A stretch of 64,000 nucleotides of DNA from Rubrivivax sp. (GCA_016790425.1 JAEUPF010000025.1:1-64000), one strand, 5' to 3'. Shown: positions 27,326 through 37,330, numbered from the stretch's first letter. Program-made: numbers and translations. The notes: generated from the sequence alone by a model not told the origin.

Positions 27326-28642
27326 TCAGCGGCCGAACGGCCCCCAGCAGGGCTCGCGCACATCGCCGCTCGTGACCACCAGGCGCGACTTGATGCGCCC
27401 GTCCAGCGTCGTCGTCATCAGCACGTCGGCGCCGCGCACGCGCGTGGCGTAGACGAGCAGCCGGCCATTGGGCGCGAAGCTCGGCCGCTCGTCGTCGCTG
27501 GTGTCGGAAAGCTGGCGCACGGCGCCGGTGTCCAGTTCCTGCAGGGTGACCTTGAAGGCACCGCCGGCGCGCGTGATGTAGGCGAGCGACCTGCCTTCGG
27601 GGCTGAGCGCCGGGCTGATGTTGTACGCGCCGCTGAAGGTGACGCGCTCGGCGCCGCCGCCGCCGGCGCCCATGCGGTAGATCTGCGGGCCGCCGCCCCG
27701 GTCGCTGACGAAATAGATGCTGCGCCCGTCGGCGGTGAACACCGGCTCGGTGTCGATGGCATTGCTCTGCGTCAGCCGGGTCGGGTTGCCGCCGCCCACG
27801 GGCATGCTGTAGATCTGCGTCAGCCCTTCGCGGGCCAGCGCCACAGCCAGCGTGCGGCCGTCGGGCGAGAAGGCCGGGGCGCTGTTGCTGCCGCGGAAGT
27901 TGGCGACGCGCCGGCGTTCGCCGCTGACCAGGTCCTGCACCCACACCACCGCCTTCTGGTCCTCGAAGGACACGTAGGCGAGCTGGCGGCCGTCGGGGCT
28001 CCAGGCCGGGCTGATGATCGGCTGCGGACTCGCCAGCGCCACGTGGCCGCCTTCGCCATCGGCGTCGGTGACGTGCAGCGTGTAGCGCGAGCCGGCCTTG
28101 ACGACATAGGCGATGCGGGTGGCGAAGACGCCGCGTTCGCCGGTGAGCTGCTGGTAGATCTCGTCGGAGATGCGGTGCGCGGCCAGGCGCAGGTCGGCCG
28201 CCGGCACCACCGTGCTGCGGCCGAGGAGTTCCTCGCCCTTGACCGTGTCCCACAGCTTGTAGCGCACGTCGAAGCGGCCGTCGGCCAGGCGCGCAATGCT
28301 GCCGGCCACCAGCGCGTCGGTGCCCTTGGCGCGCCAGTCGGGCAGGCGCACGATGCTGCGCTCGTCCAGCGGCTCGTTGGTCGGCACGTTGCGGAACACG
28401 CCGCTGCGCTCGAGGTTGGCCCGGATCACCGCCGACACCGCGACGCCGGCCAGCGACTCGTCGCGGAAGGTGGCGATCGTGATCGGCGCCTGCGTCGCGC
28501 CGACGCCGGCGATCTCGACGCGGAACTGCGCGAGTGCGGCGCGCGGCAGGGCCAGCGGCGCGCCGAGGCCCGCGGCGGCCATCGACATCAGGAGCCGCCG
28601 GCGCGCCGGTGCGAGGGAGTTGTGCTGCTGTCGTGGCGGCAT
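27326..28642 (-). CDS. tolB: Tol-Pal system protein TolB
   Basis: A 438-residue periplasmic protein: an N-terminal alpha/beta domain (about 40-165) and a C-terminal six-bladed beta-propeller with repeats such as AWSPDGRQLAYVSFED, AFSPDGRTLAVALARE, VFTADGRSIYFVSDRGG and ALSPEGRSLAYITRAG. The signal peptide carries a twin-arginine-like RRRLLM, so Tat export is possible. It ends GDVREPCWGPFGR, as in Burkholderiales. It is the first gene of a tolB-pal-cpoB unit; tolQRA is not in front of it, where an MsbA-like gene is transcribed divergently 235 bp away. Confidence 0.94.
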   Translation of the reverse strand: MPPRQQHNSLAPARRRLLMSMAAAGLGAPLALPRAALAQFRVEIAGVGATQAPITIATFRDESLAGVAVSAVIRANLERSGVFRNVPTNEPLDERSIVRLPDWRAKGTDALVAGSIARLADGRFDVRYKLWDTVKGEELLGRSTVVPAADLRLAAHRISDEIYQQLTGERGVFATRIAYVVKAGSRYTLHVTDADGEGGHVALASPQPIISPAWSPDGRQLAYVSFEDQKAVVWVQDLVSGERRRVANFRGSNSAPAFSPDGRTLAVALAREGLTQIYSMPVGGGNPTRLTQSNAIDTEPVFTADGRSIYFVSDRGGGPQIYRMGAGGGGAERVTFSGAYNISPALSPEGRSLAYITRAGGAFKVTLQELDTGAVRQLSDTSDDERPSFAPNGRLLVYATRVRGADVLMTTTLDGRIKSRLVVTSGDVREPCWGPFGR

Positions 28643-28877
28643 CGGGTGGGCCGGCAAAGGAGCGGATACGGGCAAGGGCGGGATTGTAGGCAGCGCCTTC
28701 GGGCCCACCGCCGGGGCCGCGCCCGGCAGCGCTGTGTCGCTTTGTGTCCGCTCGCCGGGCCGGGTTCCCGCGCCGCACCCCCGCGGATGGGGTCGCCGCG
28801 GCCCGCGCGCCGGGGCCACCCAGGCTGCCACCGATAATCCGCGCCGGCCGCCTCGGCGCGGCTCGCGCCTCCGATCG

Positions 28878-30647
28878 ATGCCCAGCCTCGCCGCGCGCTT
28901 CAAGCGCCTCGCACCCTACTTCCACACCAGCCGCATCGGGCTGGCCGCCACCCTCCTCGGCGCCACGCTGATGGCGCTGACCGAGCCGATGCTGGCCGAC
29001 CTGATGAAGCGGCTGCTCGACGAGGGCTTCACCGGCAAGCAGATCGCACTGTGGATGGTGCCGGCGGCCATCGTCGGCCTGTTCGCATTGCGCAGCATGG
29101 CCGGTTTCCTGTCGCAGTACGGGCTGGCCTGGTCGTCGCAGCGCGCCGTGCTGCTGCTGCGCGAGGCGATGTTCGCGCGCCTGGTCAGCTCCCGGCCGGC
29201 GCTGTTCGCCGAGCAGACCGCCAGTGGCCTGACCAACACCGTCGTCTACGAGGTCGGGGCCGGCGTGCACCTGCTCACCAACGCGCTGCTGTCGCTGGTG
29301 CGCGACTCGCTCACGCTGGTGGCGCTGCTGGGCTACCTGCTGTGGCTGAACTGGCAGCTCACGCTCTTCGTGGGCGTGCTGTTCCCTGCGGTGGCCATCG
29401 TCATGCGCAAGCTCGGCTCGCGCCTGCACCGCCTCACCGTCGAGAGCCAGCGCGCCACCGACGAGCTGGCCTACGTGGTGGAGGAGAACGTGCTCGCCTG
29501 GCGCATCGTGCGCCTGCAGGGGGCCGAATCGGCGCAGGCGCGGCGCTTCTTCGGCCGCGCCGACGCGCTGCGCCGGCTGCTGATGAAGGTGGCCGTGGCC
29601 GGCGCCGCGACGACGCCGGTGACGCAGATGCTGGCCGCGGTGTCGTTGTCGGCGGTGATCGCGCTGGCGCTGTGGCAAAGCGGCACCGGCGGCGCCACGG
29701 TGGGCGGCTTCGTCGCCTTCATCAGCGCGATGCTGATGCTGGTGGCGCCGCTGAAGCACCTGTCCGACGTCATGGCGCCGATCACGCGCGGGCTGGCGGC
29801 CGTCGAGCGCGGCATGGACCTGGCGGAGACGACGCCGGCCGAGACCGGCGGCGGCCACCGGCCGGCGGCCGCCGCGCAAGGCGTGAGCGCGGCCCGCGCC
29901 CGCGCCGGCGGCGAGATCCACTTCGACGCCGTCGCGCTGCGCTACAACGACGAAGGCGCCCCGGCGCTGGACGGCGTGTCGCTGCACGTGCTGCCCGGCG
30001 AGACGGTGGCGCTGGTGGGCCCTTCGGGCGCCGGCAAGACGACGCTCGTGAACCTGCTGCCGCGATTTCTCGAGCCGACGGCCGGCCGCATCCGCCTGGA
30101 CGGCGTGCCGCTGGGCGAATGGGACATCGCGGCGCTGCGCCGCCAGTTCGCCTTCGTCAGCCAGGACGTGGTGCTCTTCAACGACACCATCGCGGCCAAC
30201 GTGTCGCTGGGCGACACGGCCGACGACGGCAGCCGGCAGCGCGTGCGCGAGGCGCTCGCCGCGGCGGCGCTGCTGGAGTTCGCCGACGCGCTGCCGCAGG
30301 GCCTGGACACGGTGATCGGCCACAACGGCAGCGAGCTTTCGGGCGGGCAGCGGCAGCGGCTGGCGATCGCGCGGGCGCTGTACAAGGACGCTCCGGTGCT
30401 GATCCTCGACGAGGCGACCTCGGCGCTGGACAGCGAATCCGAGCGCGCGGTGCAGGCGGCGCTGGAGCGCCTGATGAGCGGGCGCACGACGCTGGTGATC
30501 GCGCACCGCCTGTCGACGATCGAGCACGCCGACCGCGTCGTCGCGCTCGAAGGCGGCCGCATCGCCGAGCAGGGCACGCACGCGGCGCTGCTGGCTCGCG
30601 GCGGGCTCTATGCGCGGCTGCATGCGATGCAGTTCAGGTCGGGCTGA
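28878..30647 (+). CDS. MsbA-like lipid A/phospholipid flippase ABC transporter
   Basis: A 589-residue half-transporter. The transmembrane domain (about 1-320) has six helices and the MsbA-like segment ALTEPMLADLMKRLLDEGF. The nucleotide-binding domain has Walker A GPSGAGKTTL (about 385), the Q-loop FVSQDVVLFNDTIAANV, the signature LSGGQRQRLAIARAL, and Walker B VLILDEATSALD. MsbA flips lipid A-core across the inner membrane; another lipid or drug substrate is possible. ATG 28878 is chosen because it gives the family N-terminus MPSLAARFKRLAPYFHTSRIG. It is divergent from tolB. Confidence 0.9.
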   Translation: MPSLAARFKRLAPYFHTSRIGLAATLLGATLMALTEPMLADLMKRLLDEGFTGKQIALWMVPAAIVGLFALRSMAGFLSQYGLAWSSQRAVLLLREAMFARLVSSRPALFAEQTASGLTNTVVYEVGAGVHLLTNALLSLVRDSLTLVALLGYLLWLNWQLTLFVGVLFPAVAIVMRKLGSRLHRLTVESQRATDELAYVVEENVLAWRIVRLQGAESAQARRFFGRADALRRLLMKVAVAGAATTPVTQMLAAVSLSAVIALALWQSGTGGATVGGFVAFISAMLMLVAPLKHLSDVMAPITRGLAAVERGMDLAETTPAETGGGHRPAAAAQGVSAARARAGGEIHFDAVALRYNDEGAPALDGVSLHVLPGETVALVGPSGAGKTTLVNLLPRFLEPTAGRIRLDGVPLGEWDIAALRRQFAFVSQDVVLFNDTIAANVSLGDTADDGSRQRVREALAAAALLEFADALPQGLDTVIGHNGSELSGGQRQRLAIARALYKDAPVLILDEATSALDSESERAVQAALERLMSGRTTLVIAHRLSTIEHADRVVALEGGRIAEQGTHAALLARGGLYARLHAMQFRSG

Positions 30648-30758
30648 TCGGTGCCCTTCGGGCGCGCGGCCGGGGGGCCGTCGCGCGCGGTGGCTGACCT
30701 GGTGCAAGCTGCAACAACCACGCAACCCGGACCAGATAACTGAAGAGAGGTTCACGGA

Positions 30759-31355
30759 ATGACCACATCGCCCTCCCGCTACCCCGTGCCGGCCATCGCC
30801 GACGTGCCCGAGGACATCCGCGCGCGCATCCTCGAGGTGCAGGGCAAGACCGGCTTCGTGCCCAACGTCTTCCTCGCGCTCGCGCACCGCCCGGCCGAAT
30901 GGCGCGCCTTCGTCGCCTACCACGACGCGCTGATGCTCAAGGAAGGCGGCGGCCTGAGCAAAGGCGACCGCGAGATGATCGTCGTCGCCACGTCGGCGGC
31001 GAACAGCTGCCTGTACTGCGTCGTCGCGCACGGCGCGATCCTGCGCATCTACGAGAAGAAGCCGCTGGTGGCCGACCAGGTGGCCGTCAACTGGCGCAAG
31101 GCCGACATCCCGGCGCGCCAGCGCGCGATGCTCGAGTTCGCGATGAAGGTGTGCCTGCGCTCGGACGAACTGGGCGAGGCCGACTTCGCCGCCCTGCGCG
31201 AGCACGGCTTCAGCGACGAGGACGCCTGGGACATCGCCGCCATCACCGCCTTCTTCGGCATGAGCAACCGCCTGGCCAACGCCTTCGGCATGAAGCCCAA
31301 CGACGAGTTCTATCTGATGGGGCGCCTGCCGCGCGACAAGGGCGAGAAGCGATGA
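30759..31355 (+). CDS. AhpD-like peroxidase-related protein (carboxymuconolactone decarboxylase fold)
   Basis: A 198-residue all-helical protein of the peroxidase-related AhpD subgroup. The redox pair is in NSCLYCVVAHG: Cys84 and Cys87, with the following His, as in alkylhydroperoxidase D. The family end, with FGMSNRLANAFGMKPNDEFY, is present. It probably reduces peroxides with a thiol donor, but substrates are unknown. A strong GAGAGG lies about 8 bases before the ATG. Its stop overlaps the start of the acylase gene (ATGA), so the two are translated together. Confidence 0.88.
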   Translation: MTTSPSRYPVPAIADVPEDIRARILEVQGKTGFVPNVFLALAHRPAEWRAFVAYHDALMLKEGGGLSKGDREMIVVATSAANSCLYCVVAHGAILRIYEKKPLVADQVAVNWRKADIPARQRAMLEFAMKVCLRSDELGEADFAALREHGFSDEDAWDIAAITAFFGMSNRLANAFGMKPNDEFYLMGRLPRDKGEKR

Positions 31356-33898
31356 GCGGTGCGACGGGGCGCGCAGCCGCCGCGGCACGGCGGCGGCACT
31401 CGACACCGCGCTTCGCTGCGGCCGCCGTCGCCGCAGCGGCGGCGGCGGCGCTGCTGGCTTCCTGCGCCGGCGGGCCGCGCGAGGCACCGGCAGAGGGGTC
31501 GCAACGCAGCGGCCGGGCCGGGCGCCACGCGGCGCCGCCCACCGCCGCCGAGGTGGCCGCCGCGGCCGCCGCTGCGGCCGACGCCAAGGCGCGCGCCGCC
31601 ACCGTCCGCCGCACGGCCAACGGCGTGGCGCACATCACCGCGCCCGATCTCGAAGCGCTCGGCTACGGCATGGCCTATGCGTACGCGCAGGACAACGTGT
31701 GCCTGACGGCCGAGCACCTGGTCACCGTGCGCGGCGAGCGTTCACGCTTCTTCGGCGCAGCCACCGGCGGCACGCTCGGCCGGCGCACGCTGCCCAACGA
31801 GACGATCGACTTGTTCATCGCCGCGCACATGGACGACGCGGCACTGACCAAGGCCGCAGCGGCACAGAGCGCCGAGTCGCAGGCGCTGGCGCGCGGCTAC
31901 GTCGCCGGCTACAACCGCTTCCTCGCCGACCACGAGCGCCGCCTGCCCGCCGCGTGCCAGGGCGCCGCGTGGTTGAAGCCGATGACCGCGGCCGAGTACC
32001 TGCGCATCACCGAGCTGTCGGCGGTGCAGGCCGGCATCGGTGCGCTGGCCGACGCGCTGGTCGCCGCGGCACCGCCGCGCAACGCAGCTGCCGCCTCTCC
32101 GAAGAACGAGGCCGCCCGGCCGGCGACGATCGACGTGGCCGCCGCCGCCCAGGCGATGCGCGAGGCCGGCGTCATCGACCCCCCTGACGGCTCCAACGCC
32201 TGGGCTTTCGGCCGCGACAGCACGCGCACCGCCAGCGGCATGCTGCTGGGCAACCCGCACTTCCCGTGGACGGGCGTGAACCGCTTCTGGCAGGTGCACC
32301 TGACGGTGCCCGGGCAGCTCGACGTGATGGGCGCGGCGATCGGCACTTCGCCCTTCGTTGCCATCGGCTTCAACAAGGACGTGGCCTGGAGCCACACCGT
32401 CTCCACCGGGCGCCGTTTCACGCTGCACGAACTGAGGCTGGCTGCCGGCGACCCGACGAGCTACGTCATCGACGGCCAGCCCGAGAAGATGCAGGCGCGT
32501 GAAGTGGCCATCGACACCGGCGGCGGCGGGCGCAGGACGCACACGGTGTGGCACACGCGCTTCGGCCCGGTGGTGGTGCTGCCGCAGGCCGGCCTCGCGT
32601 GGACCGCCGAGCGGGCCTACGCGCTGCAGGACGCCAACGCCGGCAACGCGCGCTTCACCGACACCTACCTCGCCTTCGCGCGCGCGGCCAGCGTGCACGA
32701 CCTGAAGCGCGGTCTGGCGATGCTGGGCACGGCGTGGGTCAACACGCTGGCCGCCGACCGCGGCGGCAACGCCCTGTACGCCGACGTGAGCGCGGTGCCC
32801 GACGTCGACGGCGCGACGCTGCAACGCTGCGCGCCCAGCGAAGGGGCGCTCAAGCTGCGCGCCGGCGCCGGCCTGGTCGTGCTCGACGGCAGCCGCAGCG
32901 AGTGCAACTGGCGGCGCGACCCGGCCTCGCCGGCGCCGGGGCTGGTGCCGATCGAGCGCATGCCGCTGGCCGTGCGCAGCGACTGGGTGCACAACAGCAA
33001 CGACAGCTTCGCCTACACGCATCCGCAGCTGCGCTTCGAGGGCATCGCGCCGCTGGTGGGCGACGGCGTGATCCGCCAGATGCGCACGCGTGCCGGGCTG
33101 CAGCAGGTGCCCGAGCTGGCCGCCGGCGGGCCGGTGACGCTGCAACGCATCCAGCACCAGCTCTTCGCCAACCGCAACTTCGCTGCCGAGCTGGTGCTGC
33201 CCGACCTGCTGGCCGCCTGCACGGGCTCGCCGGCGGCCGCCGGCGCGCCCGGTGCGCCCGGTGCGCCCGGTGCGCCGACCCCCGAGTCACGCGAGGGCTG
33301 CGCCGTGCTGCGCCAGTGGGACCGCAAGAGCGACCTCGCCTCGCGCGGCGCGCACCTGTTCCGCGAGTTCTGGCGCAACGCGTTGCAGGTGCCGCGCCTG
33401 TGGCGCGTGCCGTTCGACCGCACGCGCGTCGTCGACACGCCGGCGGGCCTGAACTTCGCCGACAGCGCGACGGCCGCCCGGCTGTGGCAGGCGCTCGACG
33501 CGGCGGTGAAGAAGGTCAAGGACAGCGGCTTCGCGCTCGACGCGCCGCTGGCGCAGGTGCAGCACCCGGCCATCACCGACGAGCCGATCGCGCTGCACGG
33601 CGGCGAGAGCTGGGAAGGCGTGCTCAACTACCTCGGCGACAACGGCAGCGCGGGCATCGGCCCGAAGGGCATTCGCATCGACTTCGGCACCAGCTACGTG
33701 CAGACGGTGACCTTCGACGCGCGCGGCCCGGTCGCCGAGGCACTGCTGACCTATGGGCAGAGCACCGACCCGGCCTCGCCGCATGCCGCCGACCAGCTGC
33801 GCCTGTACTCGCGCAAGGCCTGGCCGCGGCTGCCGTTCCACGCCGAGGACGTCGAGCGCGAACGGGTGGGGCCGGTGCTGCGGCTGGTGCTGCGCTGA
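31352..33898 (+). CDS. Penicillin acylase-family Ntn hydrolase, lipoprotein-like
   Basis: An 848-residue precursor. The N-terminus has a hydrophobic stretch ending in LLASC (a lipobox, about Cys36). The alpha chain precedes the autocatalytic site G-S in DGSNAWAFGRDS, which makes Ser281 the N-terminal nucleophile of the beta chain. The beta chain has NPHFPWTGVNRFWQVHLTVP and the later DWVHNSNDSFAYTHP. This is the family of acyl-homoserine-lactone acylases such as PvdQ/QuiP and of cephalosporin acylases, so quorum quenching or amide scavenging in the periplasm is possible. A GAP tripeptide repeat at about 632-642 comes from a 9-nt repeat. Confidence 0.88.
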   Translation: MSGATGRAAAAARRRHSTPRFAAAAVAAAAAAALLASCAGGPREAPAEGSQRSGRAGRHAAPPTAAEVAAAAAAAADAKARAATVRRTANGVAHITAPDLEALGYGMAYAYAQDNVCLTAEHLVTVRGERSRFFGAATGGTLGRRTLPNETIDLFIAAHMDDAALTKAAAAQSAESQALARGYVAGYNRFLADHERRLPAACQGAAWLKPMTAAEYLRITELSAVQAGIGALADALVAAAPPRNAAAASPKNEAARPATIDVAAAAQAMREAGVIDPPDGSNAWAFGRDSTRTASGMLLGNPHFPWTGVNRFWQVHLTVPGQLDVMGAAIGTSPFVAIGFNKDVAWSHTVSTGRRFTLHELRLAAGDPTSYVIDGQPEKMQAREVAIDTGGGGRRTHTVWHTRFGPVVVLPQAGLAWTAERAYALQDANAGNARFTDTYLAFARAASVHDLKRGLAMLGTAWVNTLAADRGGNALYADVSAVPDVDGATLQRCAPSEGALKLRAGAGLVVLDGSRSECNWRRDPASPAPGLVPIERMPLAVRSDWVHNSNDSFAYTHPQLRFEGIAPLVGDGVIRQMRTRAGLQQVPELAAGGPVTLQRIQHQLFANRNFAAELVLPDLLAACTGSPAAAGAPGAPGAPGAPTPESREGCAVLRQWDRKSDLASRGAHLFREFWRNALQVPRLWRVPFDRTRVVDTPAGLNFADSATAARLWQALDAAVKKVKDSGFALDAPLAQVQHPAITDEPIALHGGESWEGVLNYLGDNGSAGIGPKGIRIDFGTSYVQTVTFDARGPVAEALLTYGQSTDPASPHAADQLRLYSRKAWPRLPFHAEDVERERVGPVLRLVLR
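33245..33280. repeat. 9-nt tandem repeat in the acylase gene
   Basis: Three exact gcgcccggt units (33245-33271) and one partial unit to 33280 encode Ala-Pro-Gly repeats in a surface loop of the acylase beta chain. The unit length keeps the frame. It is another member of the coding tandem-repeat set seen across this window. Confidence 0.8.
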
Positions 33899-33942
33899 GG
33901 GCGCTGCGCCCGGAGGGCGCCGTGCCGAAACGGCGCAGCGGC

Positions 33943-35589
33943 TCAGTGCCGGAAGTGCCGCGTCCCCGTGAACACCATCGCCACGCCGCGCTCGTCGGCG
34001 GCGGCGATGACTTCATCGTCGCGCACGCTGCCGCCGGGCTGGATGACGCAGGCGGCGCCGTTGTCGACCACCACATCGAGGCCGTCGCGGAACGGAAAGA
34101 AGGCGTCGCTGGCCACGGCCGAGCCGGCGAGCGAGAGCCCGGCGGCGGCCGCCTTGATCGAGGCGATGCGGGCGCTGTCGACGCGGCTCATCTGCCCGGC
34201 GCCGATGCCCAGCGTCATGCCGCCGGCGGCGTAGACGATGGCGTTGCTCTTGACGAACTTGGCCACCTTCCACACGAACAGCAGGTCGGCCAGCTGCGCC
34301 GCCGTGGGCGCCAGCTTCGTCACCACGCGCAACTCGGTGGCGGCGACGTTCTTCGCATCGGCGCCCTGCACGAGCAGGCCGCCGCCGACGCGCTTGTAGT
34401 CGAAGGTGTTGCCCGCCGCGGCAACCCCGGGCCCGGCCGCTGACGCCGGCAACGGCACTTCCAGCAGGCGCAGGTTGGTCTTGCTGCCGAAGAAGGCCAG
34501 CGCCTCGGGCGAATAACCCGGCGCGACGAGCACCTCGACGAACTGCCTGGTCGCCTGCATCGCCTCGGCGGTGGCGGCGTCGACGACGCGGTTGAAGGCG
34601 ACGATGCCGCCGAAGGCCGAGGTGGGATCGGTCTTCCACGCCTTCGCGTAGGCCTCGGCCAGGGTGCCGGCGGTGGCCACGCCGCAGGGGTTGGCATGCT
34701 TGACGATGACGCAGGCGGGCGCCTCGGCGAACGTCTTCACGCATTCCCAGGCGGCGTCGGCGTCGGCGATGTTGTTGTAGCTGAGCGCCTTGCCTTGCCG
34801 CTGCACCCAGCCGGCCAGCAGCGCAGCACCGGCCGGCGCGGCGGGCATCGCGTCGCGGTAGAAGGCCGCGGCCTGGTGCGGGTTCTCGCCGTAGCGCATG
34901 TCCTGCACCTTGGCCAGCTGCAGCGACAGCACCGCCGGGAACGGCGCGCGCGCCGGCACGGCGTCGGCGTGGTCCTCGGCGCCGGGGACGAGCGCGGTGA
35001 GGTAGTTGGCGACCATGCCGTCGTAGGCCGCGGTGTGCGCGAACACCTTCTGCGCCAGGCGAAAACGCGTGGCGCGGGCAATGCCGGCCGCCGGCGAGCC
35101 CTGCGCCGTGATCTCGGCCAGCACCGGCGCGTAGTCGGCGGGGTCGACCAGCACGGCCACGTGGGCCCAGTTCTTCGCCGCGGCGCGCAGCATCGCCGGG
35201 CCGCCGATGTCGATGTTCTCGATCGCCTCGTCGAGCGTGCAGCCCGCGCGCGCCGTGGCGCGGGCAAACGGGTACAGGTTCACCACCAGCAGGTCGATCG
35301 GCGCGATGCCGTGCTCGGCCAGCGCCGCCACGTGCTCGGGCAGGTCGCGGCGGGCCAGCAGGCCGGCGTGCACGCGCGGGTGCAGCGTCTTGACGCGGCC
35401 GTCGAGCATCTCGGGGAAGCCGGTCAGCTCGGCCACTTCGGTGACGGGCAGCCCGGCGTCGGTGAGCGAGCGCGCCGTGCCGCCGGTGGACACGAGCTTC
35501 ACGCCGGCGGCGTGCAACGCGCGCGCGAGGTCGACGATGCCGGTCTTGTCGGAGACCGAAAGGAGGGCGGTGCGGGGGTGGAGGGACAC
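33943..35589 (-). CDS. purH: Bifunctional AICAR transformylase/IMP cyclohydrolase
   Basis: A 548-residue enzyme for the last two steps of de novo IMP synthesis. The N-terminal IMP cyclohydrolase (MGS-like) domain begins [20 protein letters not shown], with STGGTARSL and [13 protein letters not shown]. The C-terminal transformylase has [14 protein letters not shown], the catalytic KHANPCGVA and [12 protein letters not shown]. It ends with [10 protein letters not shown], the normal end. The start is GTG at 35589. It follows dusB and fis on the same strand, the usual order in Burkholderiales. It is convergent with the acylase gene, 44 bp apart. Confidence 0.96.
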   Translation of the reverse strand: MSLHPRTALLSVSDKTGIVDLARALHAAGVKLVSTGGTARSLTDAGLPVTEVAELTGFPEMLDGRVKTLHPRVHAGLLARRDLPEHVAALAEHGIAPIDLLVVNLYPFARATARAGCTLDEAIENIDIGGPAMLRAAAKNWAHVAVLVDPADYAPVLAEITAQGSPAAGIARATRFRLAQKVFAHTAAYDGMVANYLTALVPGAEDHADAVPARAPFPAVLSLQLAKVQDMRYGENPHQAAAFYRDAMPAAPAGAALLAGWVQRQGKALSYNNIADADAAWECVKTFAEAPACVIVKHANPCGVATAGTLAEAYAKAWKTDPTSAFGGIVAFNRVVDAATAEAMQATRQFVEVLVAPGYSPEALAFFGSKTNLRLLEVPLPASAAGPGVAAAGNTFDYKRVGGGLLVQGADAKNVAATELRVVTKLAPTAAQLADLLFVWKVAKFVKSNAIVYAAGGMTLGIGAGQMSRVDSARIASIKAAAAGLSLAGSAVASDAFFPFRDGLDVVVDNGAACVIQPGGSVRDDEVIAAADERGVAMVFTGTRHFRH

Positions 35590-35641
35590 GGTGGCGGCTC
35601 GCTGGATGCCTTCGGGCGATGCCGAATCTACCCCTTGCGGC

Positions 35642-35884
35642 CTACTTGTCCTTGACGAGACGGTGGTCGTGCAGCTTGCGCCGCAGCGTGTTGCGGTTGA
35701 TGCCCAGCCAGTCGGCGGCACGGCTCTGGTTGCCCTCGGCGTGGCGCAGCACCACGTCCAGCAGCGGCCGCTCGGCGGCGGCCATGAACAGGTCGTGCAG
35801 CCGGCCGGGCTCGGCACCGCGCAGGTCGCTCAGGTAGGCCTCGACGCTGGTGCGCACGGCGTCGTCGATCTCTTTGCGCGTCAT
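35642..35884 (-). CDS. fis: Fis-family nucleoid/transcription regulator
   Basis: An 80-residue small DNA-binding protein. The N-terminal dimerisation helices ([18 protein letters not shown]) are followed by the Fis helix-turn-helix [20 protein letters not shown] (about residues 51-70), ending HDHRLVKDK. It bends DNA and modulates rRNA and other promoters. The dusB-fis pair is also conserved in enteric bacteria; here purH follows 52 bp later. ATG start. Confidence 0.95.
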   Translation of the reverse strand: MTRKEIDDAVRTSVEAYLSDLRGAEPGRLHDLFMAAAERPLLDVVLRHAEGNQSRAADWLGINRNTLRRKLHDHRLVKDK

Positions 35885-35935
35885 GGCTGGCTTCCTCCAT
35901 CCGTGTCTTGGTGCGTGGCTGGCGCCGGGGCTGCG

Positions 35936-37066
35936 CTACGCGGCCCGCGGCCAGCGGCGCTCGCGGCCGTCGGCGCTGTCGGCGCCGTCGGCTCGTTCGG
36001 CGCGGCTGCCCTCGCCGTCATCGTCGTTGGCCGCTGCGGCCGCTGCGGCCGGGGCAGCCGCGGCGGGCAACAACGGGTGCCGCGCCGCCAGCTCCTCGAA
36101 GAAGCCTTCGACGGCAGCGAGCTGCGCGGTGCAGCCGTCGATTTCGTTCATCGCGCGCCGGAAGGCCTCGCCGCCGGGCAGCGACTGCACCGCCCAGCCG
36201 ATGTGCTTGCGCGCGCTGCGAACGCCGGTGTGTTCGCCATACAGCGCATAGTGGTCGTGCAGGTGTTCCACCAGCCAGCGCTGCACCTCGCGCGTGGCCG
36301 GCGGTGGCGGCAGCACGCCGTGCGCCTGCAGATGCAGCGTGTCGCGGAAGATCCAGGGCCGGCCGAGCGCGGCGCGGCCGATCATCACTGCGTCGACGCC
36401 GGTGGCGCGCAGCACCGCCAGCGCCCGCGCGGGCGAATCGATGTCGCCGTTGGCGACCACGGGGATCGCCAGCGCCGCCTTCACCGCGGCCACCGTCTCG
36501 TGCTCGGCGCTGCCGCCGTAGCCCATCTCGCGCGTGCGCCCGTGCACGGTGACCATCGCCACGCCGGCCGCTTCGGCGGCGCGCGCCAGCGCCAGCGCAT
36601 TGCGGCCCCCGGGGCTGGCGGCGCTCCAACCGGTGCGCATCTTCAGCGTCACCGGCACGCCGCGCGGCGCACACGCCGCGACCACCGCCTCGACGATGCG
36701 CACGGCCAGCGGCTCGTCGCGCATCAGCGCCGAGCCGGCCCAGCGGTTGCACACCTTCTTGGCCGGGCAGCCCATGTTGATGTCGATGATCTGGGCGCCG
36801 CGTTCGATGTTGTAGCGCGCCGCGTCGGCCATCTCGGCGGCGTCGACGCCGGCGATCTGCACCGCCACCGGACCGGGTTCGCCGGCGTGGTCGGCCCGGC
36901 GCGAGGTCTTCAGCGTCGCCCACAGCTCGCGCTTGCTGGTGACCATCTCGCTCACCGCGTGCCCGGCGCCGAGCCGGCGGCACAGCATGCGGAACGGGCG
37001 GTCGGTGACGCCCGCCATCGGGGCCACGAAGAACGCGTTGGGCAGCGTGAAGGGACCGAGGCGCAT
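35936..37066 (-). CDS. dusB: tRNA-dihydrouridine synthase B
   Basis: A 376-residue FMN enzyme reducing uridines in the D-loop of tRNA. The TIM barrel starts NAFFVAPMAGVTDRPFRML; the catalytic cysteine lies in INMGCPAKKVCNRWAGSALM (about residues 95-114), and the FMN phosphate site includes VANGDIDS and MIGRAALGRPWIF. The normal enzyme ends near residue 330; the extra tail (about 335-376) is Ala-rich, then acidic, and partly encoded by 9-nt repeats at 35969-36004. It heads dusB-fis-purH. ATG 37066 gives the standard MRLGPFTLPN start. Confidence 0.94.
   Translation of the reverse strand: MRLGPFTLPNAFFVAPMAGVTDRPFRMLCRRLGAGHAVSEMVTSKRELWATLKTSRRADHAGEPGPVAVQIAGVDAAEMADAARYNIERGAQIIDINMGCPAKKVCNRWAGSALMRDEPLAVRIVEAVVAACAPRGVPVTLKMRTGWSAASPGGRNALALARAAEAAGVAMVTVHGRTREMGYGGSAEHETVAAVKAALAIPVVANGDIDSPARALAVLRATGVDAVMIGRAALGRPWIFRDTLHLQAHGVLPPPPATREVQRWLVEHLHDHYALYGEHTGVRSARKHIGWAVQSLPGGEAFRRAMNEIDGCTAQLAAVEGFFEELAARHPLLPAAAAPAAAAAAANDDDGEGSRAERADGADSADGRERRWPRAA
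35969..36004. repeat. 9-nt tandem repeat at the 3' end of dusB
   Basis: Four units (gtcggcgct, gtcggcgcc, gtcggctcg, ttcggcgcg) encode an Asp/Glu-Ala-rich C-terminal extension of DusB that orthologues lack. The period is strictly 9 nt. Confidence 0.75.
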
Positions 37067-37330
37067 CGGGCTCGTGGTGCGGTACGGCACGGTGCGCGAC
37101 GCTCGCTGCGCCCGCGTGCCGCGTCCTGGACTGCGACAGAGACACCGCCCAACCGGCGCCCGCCGGTCGTTGCCGAGGGACTGCCTGGTGCCGAAAAAAG
37201 AGGCGCGAGTATAGCGAGGCGCGCCGGGGCGCCGCGGCGCGTCGTGCCGCTGCGCCAGGCCCGGGCCCGTGCAGGGGCTGCGCCGCCGCGGCGCCAGGGC
37301 TGCGGCGGGCGCTGCCGATAATCGGCCGCG

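Noticed and set aside
27267..31487. A 1406-codon minus-strand frame spanning tolB, msbA-like and ahpD-like genes
   Set aside because: It runs through both tolB in another frame and antisense of the exporter; no family similarity, and it is typical of long stop-free frames in GC-rich DNA.
33899..33942. Hairpin between the acylase and purH as a terminator
   Set aside because: The GC-rich spacer can pair weakly in several ways, but no single strong stem or T-tract stands out.
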